Positions 55,238 through 64,000 of a stretch of 64,000 bases of DNA are shown piece after piece. Location of the stretch: positions 4,213,998-4,277,997 of the forward strand of contig CM039512.1 in assembly GCA_022432975.1 (NCBI GenBank), given 5' to 3'. Below the pieces are notes generated by a model. That model was not told the DNA's origin. It did not search any database and was given only the letters and a program-made list of their open reading frames with translations. The position numbers were made by a program, and so were the translations under genes. Every line of letters starts with the position of its first letter. Within the stretch, counting starts at the first letter, position 1. Source of the stretch: Begonia masoniana. Taxonomy: Eukaryota > Streptophyta > Magnoliopsida > Cucurbitales > Begoniaceae.

Positions 55238-57017
55238 TTACTTAACAATGGCACCCCACTCACCCCCGAGTTCTTGAAAAATCCAGGGGGTGTGAGCATG
55301 CTTCTCGTTCAGACGGACGTTCTTCGTAAGCATATCGACGACTTGGGTCATCAGCGGCCTTCGATTCGAAACGCCTTGAGTGCAGAACAGAGCCACCTTC
55401 ATAAATCTGATGACTTCATCCCCGGGAAATTCTACCAATCCGAATCCACCGCCTCCAAGAGCTTTCCGTCTTCATGAAGTTCCCACACCTATTCGGAAAA
55501 ACCAAACCAGAATAAGGACACTCACAAAGCTGCTAGAAAGATAAAAATGAAAACCAATATAGAGAAGAAAAAAGAGAAATCAGCGTACCCACTCCAGAAG
55601 GAACTTGTCCATCCCTCCCCAGTTTGCTCTTCCACTGCTTTTACCACAAATTACTTCCAGTACAAGAACTCCAAAGCTGTAGACATCAGCCTTCATCGTC
55701 AGCTGACCACCCATCACATACTCTGGAGCTAAATAACCTCTGAAACCAACAAAGTGAAGGCGATGAGGATATGTCTTTAATTTCACTCCATTTTTCTTTT
55801 TCGTGCAGGCACGAAATCTTAAGATTTGAGGAAAAGAAACTGATCTGATCGAAGCAACGATGAACATATTAAACGACTAGCTCGATAGTTAGAAAGACGA
55901 CATACGTGGTCCCGGCTATTCTGGTGCTGATGTGCGTGACGTTATCCGGGAAGAGTTTAGCCAATCCAAAGTCGCCAATTTTTGGATTGAAGTCTTTGTC
56001 AAGAAGTATATTGCTAGATTTGATGTCCCTATGCACAATTCGCGGATTGAGTTCTTCGTGGAGGAACTGAAGTCCTTTTGCAGTTCCAATGCAAATACCA
56101 GATCTTTTTCCCCAGTCCAGTTTGATGTTTGCATTTCTTCCTACAATTTCAAGGGACAAAGTACAAAACTCTCAACATTTCATGCAAAAAAAAAAGGTAC
56201 AAATGACATGAAATCACCATAATGGAAAGCAGCATCTACCTCAGAATCCCAAAAAATTGATTAGTTAAGATTACTGTAGTTTCATACATAGATAGTATAC
56301 CTAATAATGCACGATCGAGACTGCTATTTTCGACATATTCATAGACCAATATCCGGTTAGTTCCTTGAACACAGCATCCGATCAACTCCACAAGGCTTGG
56401 ATGCTTGACGTTGGCAATAGTTTTAATCTCTGTTAAAAATTCACGCACTCCCTGCTTTGACTCTGCAGAAAGTTTCTTCACTGCAATTGTTCTCCCATTT
56501 CTTAGAGTACCCTGGCAAATTCCAAAATATTTAAGTCCATCACAATTGCATAATTGCAGTTTAATCATGGGATTAACCAAAAAATTTAACAGTTTAAGGC
56601 TGTAGATTGGTGTGTAGCAGTCGAGTTAATGGCAGAACTCTTTGTACGTTGTGGGTCAGTTACCAGAAGAAGCTGCAAAAGTATGGCCCAAAACATGACC
56701 ATCGTCTGAAGAAATTTCAAAGTTATAATTTGTTCCAGAATTCTCATTACCTTATAAACAACGCCAAAACCTCCTCGTCCTATCTTATTGCTGGAATGAA
56801 AATTTTCAGTAGCTGATATTAATTCATCGTAGGAAAAATGCTTAGTACTCTCAAGCAGATCGCCTGGGGAATAGACAGAAGAGAAAACCAAATGAAATTA
56901 ACCAGTAAAAGGTTATTATACCAGAAAATACTGCGAATTCAAGAGCTTACTGTCGATGTCGTCGTGGGCAGAGCTCCTTTTCCCAACAGATGATGGGCGA
57001 AAGCAGCTACAACTCAT
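55238..57017 (-). CDS. Receptor-like cytoplasmic kinase (CRPK1/At1g16670-like), frameshifted
   Basis: Minus-strand exons are 56951-57017, 56751-56863, 56301-56511, 55906-56140, 55589-55739 and 55238-55488. The start [10 protein letters not shown] carries cysteines suitable for lipid attachment. Kinase landmarks are in order: [10 protein letters not shown] (P-loop), IAVKKL (Lys), [26 protein letters not shown] (catalytic loop), [10 protein letters not shown] (DFG), [11 protein letters not shown], and [16 protein letters not shown]. There is no receptor or transmembrane part, so it is a cytoplasmic Ser/Thr kinase. Relatives act in cold and immune signalling. In the last exon the family frame ([22 protein letters not shown]) requires one more T near 55438. 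As read, translation ends DSDW-stop, losing subdomain XI. This is either a recent pseudogene or a homopolymer error. Confidence 0.85.
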
Positions 57018-57746
57018 GATTATTGCCTGTGATATTACAAACATATCGAGGCGAGATGGGTTAGTCCAGTAAACTTCTTCTTCGTTCAAAGAAAATCCGA
57101 GAGAGAGGAGAGAGAGAGAGTCATTTTTCCTAACAATCTCTACAGGTTCTTCCTCATCAATTTTCATAAACTACATTAAACAAAAACGAGTAACCAAACA
57201 AAAGAAACTGAAATTCAGACGCAGAGATGGAAGAAATATGCAATCGAAATTCAAAAAAAAAAAATCAGGAAAAGGAAACTCGGAAATGAAGAGTACCTCC
57301 TTATTCGACATGAAAAATGAAAAAAAAACCCAGATCAATTTCTTGTTCACCTTCCAACTTCCACACTGGAGGTCTTCTGAGAGAAGAGGAAGGCCACAAA
57401 TAATAGACCATCCTGGTTTACTTTTTTTTTTTCTTCTTTGATTATAGAAAGGGGAAAGGAAAGAAAAAATGGACGACACTGATTGGCTATAAAAACTTAG
57501 AGTGGAGGTGGGTGAGCCTTCTCGATCATACGTCGTCCCTGTCCAGCTGTTGTCTTTTCACACCCTTTGGAGTTTTTCTAGTTTTTTCAGTTTTAGCGTT
57601 GCCCAGATGAATAGGTGAGTTTTGCTTGAAGATCAAATCAGAAGAAGACTATGAACGGTAGATGATTGAGTTTTTCCTTGATCTGATATACCATCCAACG
57701 GTGGAAGTTTTCCGGGACGAAGTATAAAATCTAAGAGCAGAACAGA

Positions 57747-57778
<32 letters not shown>
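57018..57778. promoter_or_regulatory. Divergent promoter between kinase and TRAPPC13 genes
   Basis: The genes point away from each other across about 760 bp. For TRAPPC13, TATAAAAT lies at 57723-57730 and a GA tract at 57751-57779 runs to its ATG. On the kinase side a probable 5' UTR intron ends at CACAG just before the ATG (near 57027). No other gene is seen; open stretches at 57171-57479 are leader sequence. Confidence 0.6.
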
Positions 57779-57782
<4 letters not shown>

Positions 57783-60700
57783 GTAGCGGTCAGGGTGCGC
57801 ACTCCCTGGCTTTCAGGGTGATGAGATTGTGCAGGCCCTCGTTTCAAGTAGACCCTCCACTCCGACTTACACCCTTCCGATCTCCTCGTCGGAGAAGACC
57901 TTTTCGACGACCCAATTGCCGCGCCTCAACTTCATTCACTCCTCGACTGCCGCGTCTCAGCTCCGCCCGATTCCGATCTCAGCTATCGCACCCGATTCCT
58001 TCTCCATGAATCCTCCGACGCAATGGGCCTGTCCGGCCTCCTCGTCCTCCCTCAAGCCTTCGGGTACCTCCCTCTCTTCTCTCTCTAAGTGACTACAATT
58101 TCTCCTTTTTTGGTTCGATTTTGCATTTTACTCGTCTTCCAGGGCTATATATTTGGGAGAAACTTTCTGTAGCTATGTTAGCGTCAATAACAGCTCCAAT
58201 TTTGAAGTTAGGGATGTTGTAATCAAGGTTTTTCTTTCTCCTATTTGTTGATTCCGCACCCTTAAAGCTTATATCTGATAATGAATTCATTTTTCTCATT
58301 TATACTGTCAACTAAACTGCATTGATTTCTTTTTTACCTGGTACATAACAGGCAGAAATTCAAACTGAGAGGCAGAGGATTCTGCTTTTGGATACCTCAA
58401 AGTCGCCCGTTGAATCAATACGTGCAGGAGGTCGCTATGATTTCATTGTGGAACATGATGTTAAAGAACTTGGAGCTCACACGTGAGTTGCATTCTTACC
58501 AGTTGCTTTCTGCATGCAAGATTGGAGAGATAGAGATGGTGACATTATTATGTCTTGTTTTCGCTGTTAATTTTCAATTCATAGGTTAGTCTGCTCTGCA
58601 TTGTACACCGATGGCGATGGCGAGCGTAAATATCTTCCACAGTTTTTTAAGTTTGTCGTTGCCAATCCACTTTCAGTGAGAACAAAGGTGATTTCCGTGT
58701 GCTTTACAAGATATACAAGCAGCTTTAGTACAAATAAAAATATTAACTTTTTTTGCTCTTTATAGTAGGCGCATGCTTGATTCCTGGTTATTCATTGCAG
58801 GAGTCTGTTATGTGCTCATTCTTCATATTATCTTAGAATTTGAGAGTTGTCCAATTTTTTCCTTTTCAGGTCCGTGTTGTAAAGGTATGTTCCAGTTGAC
58901 TAATCCTCTTGAACGTAGCGTAAGTTTTTCTATTGCTCGGTGTGATAATTTTGCTAATATCAATGGCCAAAAACAGGAATTTTTACTCCTTTTAACTTGG
59001 TTCTCTCCAACCAAAGGAAATTGATGTAAACTAAGTGAAACTCTTGGCACTTTTTTGAGAAGGGTTCCTCCCTTCTCTTCTCTTGTAAATTCTTCCTCTC
59101 GATAGACATCGTTTCTTATCAAAAAAAAAAGAAGAAGAAACATGAATTTATATATATTTTCCCAGCCTCTACTACTCTTAAATACCATTAAGTCAATGTA
59201 ACTGTTCGGTTAAGCTGTTTGAGGACCGAATCTTAGGCAAACTATCCCCAAATTTTGCTTTTTACTTACATTTAGGAGCATTATTCTGGTTGTTGTCGCG
59301 ATAAGAATATGAGCATCTTTACATGTATAGGAAAGTACAGCTGGAAATGGGTCATCACCCTTCTAGTTTTATAGTTCCATGTGAATCACGTCCTGGCCAT
59401 ACTTCTGAACACCCACCAGCTCTTGTTTCTGTTTGATTGATTGAGCTGACCTTCTCTGATTTGTGAAGTCAAATTTCTTACCCGCAGTAACTTATCTTTC
59501 GAATGGGATTTGCATTTTCATTTCTCAGGAAACTACATTTTTTGGAAGCCTGCATAGAAAATCATACAAAATCAAATTTATTTATGGATCAAGTTGAATT
59601 TGAGCCTGCTCCGTATTGGACTGCAACAATATTAAAAGCTGATGAGCATCATGCAAAGAATAACTCCCACACGAGGTATCTATCATGTGTACTTCTCAAA
59701 AGACAGTACACTTGATTTCCTGATAGTCTGCTTTGGTTATTCTTTTAAATTGTATTTCCATTTTTTTTTTTTGCGATATCCAAGCTAATGTTTTATTATT
59801 TGCTTCTTGAAACTGACAGAGGGATGTTTAAGCTCCCAACTCTAATCAGATCTGGTGGGGGCATCCACAACTATCTTTATCAGCTAAAACGGTCATCACA
59901 AGATTCTTCACAAATCAAAGTTGAGGGCAGTAATATTCTTGGAAAGTTGCAGATAACATGGCGAACAAATCTAGGTGAACCTGGTCGCCTACAGACACAA
60001 CAGATTCTTGGGACTGTGAGTGATTAATTCCTTAACAACGTTGGAAGATAAAAAATAATCATTATATCATCTAAGGTCACTTCGCGTAAGATAGTTTACT
60101 GACAGTGGTGGAAACATTGTTTGCAGCCAATCACACTCAAGGAGATTGACCTACAAGTTCGCGACATACCATCTACTATTGTTTTGCAAAGACCTTTTTT
60201 GGTAATTATAGACAATGAGTAGTGTGACAAATCCATTGGCATGACTCTTGTGGTTCACTAATGGCAAATACTCTCAGAAGCTATTGAATCTATTGTCCAC
60301 TATTATTTGCAGCTTTTACGTGTTATCTTAAAGCTAATGTGGATTGATGGAAGAAATGATTTGAAGACAAGTGATTTCTTCTTGCAGCTACAGTTACGGC
60401 TTAAAAACCAGTCAGAGAGAGAGATAGGTCCTCTTGAGGTTATGATGATGGACAGGGGTTCACATGAAGAGAAGGTTGTCATGATAAATGGTCTACAAAA
60501 ATTGGTAAAATACACTCTGATGGCTTCTTATCTTTCATGAATTTTACTTTACTTTATTGTTCTTTTTCATTGTCAAAGTTCACCATGCAGCCAATTATAT
60601 AGTCTTTAAGTAGAATTTATTTGTTGAATGAACCATTGTGGCTTTGTTCACCATAATTTACTTGGTTTATTTCTTAGATTTACGAAAGCCACAGTGACTG

Positions 60701-61451
60701 ACCGTGAAATTGAATTAATATGCAGGTTTTACCAAAGATCGAGGCATTAGGCTTTGCGGATTTCCACCTGGTAGGCTCGGAGTGTATTTGTCGTGAATCC
60801 TTTAGACTTGTGAATTCTGCATGCATCTTAAACACGAATGTTATCCATTTCCATGATCTGATCATTCTCGAAGAAGACTTCTTTGGAAATCTCTAAATTG
60901 TTGTTGAAGTTAGTGAGTTCTCATTCAGAGAATATGTCTATTTTTACATAATTTTTCATCATGGTATAATAATTTCTTCATCTTCATTATTTGAGAATGC
61001 CTGCTCCACATCCAGTTAATATTTCCCTGTTGTATATTATCTTGATGTAATAAATCCATTTGTTGTTCTGTTCAACAGAACCTCATTGCTACTAAACTCG
61101 GAGTTCAAAAAATCACGGGCATCACAGTTTTCGACTCGAGAGACGATAAATACCACGATCCTTTACTGGATTTGGAGGTCAGTTTCCTATCGTCTGAATT
61201 TAGGCGTTCTAATTCTGGATATTGTGACAATTCTAAATTTGGCCATCTTTTACAAGTTCTATGCCTGGATGTTAGTTGCTGAAATACTGAACTGGACATT
61301 TGAAAGGATGGAGTTGAAATGCTCGTAGTGAAACCTTGTGCATGACGTTTTAAACTTGAAATTAAACATCTTGAATTTCCATTGGATCATCTCTACAATC
61401 TGTAATGTGGAAGAAACTCCTTATTTGCAGATATTTGTGGAGTTGCAATGA
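57779..61451 (+). CDS. TRAPPC13: TRAPP complex subunit 13 homologue (two frameshifts in sequence)
   Basis: Exons are 57779-58063, 58143-58227, 58352-58482, 58585-58687, 58870-58884 (15 nt), 59529-59675, 59820-60015, 60127-60201, 60388-60504, 60726-60770, 61079-61177 and 61431-61451. They give about 438 residues, the family's usual length, if two extra bases are discounted. Family motifs are SLAFRVMRLCRPSFQVDPPL at the start, YLGETFCSYVSVNN, EACIENHTKSNLFMDQVEFE, LIRSGGGIHNYLYQLK and KITGITVFD near the end. The protein belongs to the TRAPP vesicle-tethering complex of the secretory pathway. One extra base near 57870 and one in a T6 run at 59538-59543 break the frame. These are either a decayed gene or consensus errors; the splice sites and all other exons look intact. 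Confidence 0.88.
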
Positions 61452-62151
61452 GTTTGAAGCCTGATTTTGCTTACCGGAGCTCTTCCCGTGGCGGAGGACC
61501 TTCCAACGCAACGGTTGAGCTAAACGAGTATCGAATCATGTCATCGTTGTGCTTCAACCAGCTAGCAGATCCTGATTTTAAGCATTCACCAAATTTCCAA
61601 TCCCCACCTTCAATCTGGGATGGATTTGCTTCACTTTCTCTGTAAGATCTGTTGCCCATGGCCTACAGCTGACAGATGGTATTGCCCAAAATTTATATTA
61701 TTTTATAGTAGCACTCCCCTTTTTTCTGGAAATTGTAGAAGTAGTCATTTTTTCGAGCCAATAAACATCACTGCCCTGATGATTGAGCTTCTTGACTTTC
61801 TATTTTGTTTCCATTTTTACGTTTGATGAGAGATATCAACTAAAAAATATTGAAAAAAATTGCCACAAAAATGCTAGATTTACACAAAGGTATAACATTT
61901 CGTGTTGTCAAAATAAAGGGTCTTGATTTCGAACATAGACTTCTGTTGGATCATAGTTAGATTGAAATCATGGAAGGTTACCTTGGCCTATAAATACACA
62001 GTACGTGAAAATCAAATTTGCATTATTTATGATTATACACAAAGCACCCCAAATCAAATTAAAAAATGGGGAGTTGACAAAAAAAAAAAAAGAGTATGAA
62101 CAAGAAAGCAAAAGGGAGCAGCTGACAAGTGTGGAGTGTGTTGAAATGGGA
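61452..62151. other. 3' UTR and spacer between TRAPPC13 and the YGL/LRDR gene
   Basis: The genes converge here. The stretch 61452-61660 is TRAPPC13 3' UTR, where open frames occur on both strands without family resemblance. The rest is AT-rich with poly-A near 62080. No gene is seen. Confidence 0.6.
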
Positions 62152-63333
62152 TCAGGCGTGTGAGCCCCAAGCTGCCCAATTGGCTTCGCTACCGACACGG
62201 GGCATGGTAGGGACCCTTGATTGGATATCAACCTTAAAATTTGCCCCACACAACATGCCCTCACTGTCAATTCTAGGCATTGGCTTTAGCTGCTTCGTTG
62301 GATGCTCAAAGCTCTTCAATCCTTGAACACTATGAAACATACACCCTGCAAATTTTCACACCGAAACAGGTCAAAATTGGAGCGCTAAAATTGAAAATGG
62401 GTCAGTTCGTGGTTATTTTACAGTCTAAGACTTGTGATATTCATCCCAATTATTGAACTTCTGATTCATGGATTTATAGGTACGTTCCAATTTGAATCTA
62501 CTTGAGTTGATGCTTGCATACCGGTTGGAAATGGAGCAAATGATTTAGCACAGCTTGCTTTGATGAGCTCCAGGTTATCTGAAATAACCACAGATCCATC
62601 TGCTGCAATGCCCCAAAACAGATTTACTCCTCCATTGCCACCCTGCATAAACAAATCAATACAAATTTCAGCTTATTTATTGTATTTATCCAGCAAGTTT
62701 CTTAAGATATTCACGAACAATTTGATTTGGGAAGTGTTTTTCAAGGAATTGTGAAGGGATGTGTTGAGAAAACTTGCCAGTGCAGCAAAGACAGATCCAG
62801 CCTTGTAATCATAAACAACGAATCCAAAATCTCCGTCGAGGTCTTTGAGGACCTGATCGGCTGGGTAGGGTCCACGATCACGAAGAGTTCGATATGCCTC
62901 GATCACAAACATGGCCTCGTTTGTGCCCTTCGATAGACCATACTGCTTGATTAGAGCACTCAAGTTGTTCAAATTCCCCAGGAAAATGCAGTATATCTCA
63001 TCCAGACAACAAAACAACCTGAAATGTCCATAAATAGAGCTGAATCATTCACAAATACATCAATAAAAACTCAACGATAAAGAGTAGCGATCATAAACAA
63101 TTTCGGGAGAGAGAGAAATACCTCCGAGGAACAGAGTAGGGATTGCCAGATGGTGCGTAAGCAAACAATGCGGAATTTCCGAAGCAAAAGGAGAAGGAAT
63201 CAGAGGAGTGAAACGATTTGAAAAGGTTGAGAATCTCTTGAGGTTGCTTGGGCTTCAATGGCGAACTCAACGAAGCAGGGCTATGCAGCTCCTGAGGAGG
63301 ATGCACCAACTCCTTGTTGAAAATGGAAATCAT
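62152..63333 (-). CDS. Aluminium-induced-type protein with YGL and LRDR motifs
   Basis: Minus-strand exons 63122-63333, 62778-63018, 62522-62642 and 62152-62345 give 255 residues, matching Arabidopsis AILP1-type proteins (stem-specific TSJT1 family, DUF3700). It has MISIFNKELVHPPQEL, LFCCLDEIYCIFLGNLNNLS, the name motifs QYGLSKG and YRTLRDRGPYPADQV, LDGDFGFVVYD, and FWGIAADGSVVISDNLE. The fold is that of class II glutamine amidotransferases, but the N-terminal catalytic Cys is absent, so the enzyme role is doubtful; relatives respond to auxin, dormancy and metal stress. The intron after FAAL begins GCAAGT, a GC-AG intron. Confidence 0.92.
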
Positions 63334-64000
63334 CTTGAATCCGAATAATCAAATCAAATCAAATGAACAAATTTCTCCGATAGAAATTACAAACGAACAA
63401 ACGTAGATCTAGAAATCGATGGGAGGAAGATGAAGCAGGCTTGCGGGCTATTTATATTACTGCGGAGAAGAAGACCTTACGTGGCATGCTTATCCAAACT
63501 CGCTCATTCTGACTCGGAATTTCAGTTGGAAAGTTATTCCTTTTAAATATATTAATTCAAATAATATAAAATAAGAACTATTAATACGTGGCTATAAATT
63601 TCACATCAATCTAATAAATAAAAACTCTTTTTCTTATTTATATTTAGGATAAATACAGATTATTAGTATTTAATTTAAATATGAATCATTAAATTGGAAA
63701 AATAAAGACGTTGATTTATTTAATAATTGAAAAATAGATAAAAATATTTAGTAAATTAACTCTTAAAAAGAATTTATTAATTTTAATTATTAATTATATA
63801 AAAATACATCAGAATTAATATAAAAAAAAGGAAAAGTAAGTAATTAAAAAATATTTCAAATTTAAAAATTAAAGGGAAAAATAATAGTACAGGATAATGA
63901 AAACAAAAAAGTCTAATCTAGTCTAGGATAATGAAAACAAAACATCAATTCTTAAAATCTCAAACGGGTACATCCACTGGGATAGTGCCGCGTGTCTTCT
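63334..64000 (-). promoter_or_regulatory. Promoter of the YGL/LRDR gene and AT-rich flank
   Basis: On the minus strand TATAAATAG at 63448-63456 lies 115 bp upstream of the ATG. Two ACGTGGC words, the core of abscisic-acid-response elements, are at 63479-63485 and 63596-63602. Beyond 63610 the DNA is AT-rich with a short repeat of AGGATAATGAAAACAAAA near 63890 and 63926. No gene is seen. Confidence 0.6.

Noticed and set aside
55869..56222. Plus-strand frames opposite the kinase exons
   Set aside because: These are shadows of the minus-strand kinase, whose exons carry all conserved kinase motifs in order.
61448..61659. Small genes overlapping the end of TRAPPC13 on both strands
   Set aside because: They overlap each other and the TRAPPC13 stop, and show no family motif; 3' UTR is the simpler reading.

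Overview
The window is nuclear DNA from a flowering plant, most likely a eudicot. The genes are rich in introns, the intergenic DNA is AT-rich, and the repeats are typical plant classes: Athila-like Ty3/gypsy, a 5S-bearing Cassandra TRIM, Mutator-like (MULE) and hAT elements. The species cannot be named from the sequence alone.

Layout. Positions 1-8685 and 42861-51745 are two copies of one gene segment in the same orientation, each carrying a CPL1-like RNA polymerase II CTD phosphatase gene. Copy 1 enters the window inside intron 1. Copy 2 (42253-51085) is complete, with 17 exons and about 940 codons, all in phase. About 34 kb of nested transposons separates the copies. The single-copy block 52545-63333 then holds a clathrin light chain (+), a receptor-like cytoplasmic kinase (-), a TRAPPC13 homologue (+) and an aluminium-induced-type YGL/LRDR protein (-).

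Transposon block. A two-gene MULE (8976-28336) carries an Athila-like element (9530-22657) in its left TIR and a solo LTR (23374-23899) in its transposase. The Athila contains a palindromic MULE-type MITE (12365-14777) that is itself split by a solo LTR (13143-14742). It also contains an intact Cassandra TRIM (15561-16387) and a 2.9-kb solo LTR (16422-19363). The right end of the MULE, its flank and the first ~150 bp of the next element are triplicated in tandem (27851-30280). The next element is a Pack-MULE-like element (30126-40649) with a captured gene exon. It is interrupted by a solo LTR (30322-32881), an hAT-like element (33660-36665, itself holding solo LTR 34083-35701) and a chromovirus derivative with an open gag-protease-chromodomain ORF but no polymerase (36973-40501). 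A second hAT element (40663-41669) carrying gene-like sequence sits against its right end. Most boundaries rest on target-site duplications read directly from the sequence.

Gene condition. Copy 2 of the phosphatase, the clathrin light chain and the YGL/LRDR gene are open through every predicted exon. Copy 1 has a 16-bp insertion at an exon start that would truncate it, unless splicing moves to an AG created there. The kinase lacks one base and TRAPPC13 has two extra bases relative to their family frames, so these are either recent pseudogenes or assembly errors. Two introns (one in each phosphatase copy, one in the YGL/LRDR gene) appear to use GC-AG sites.
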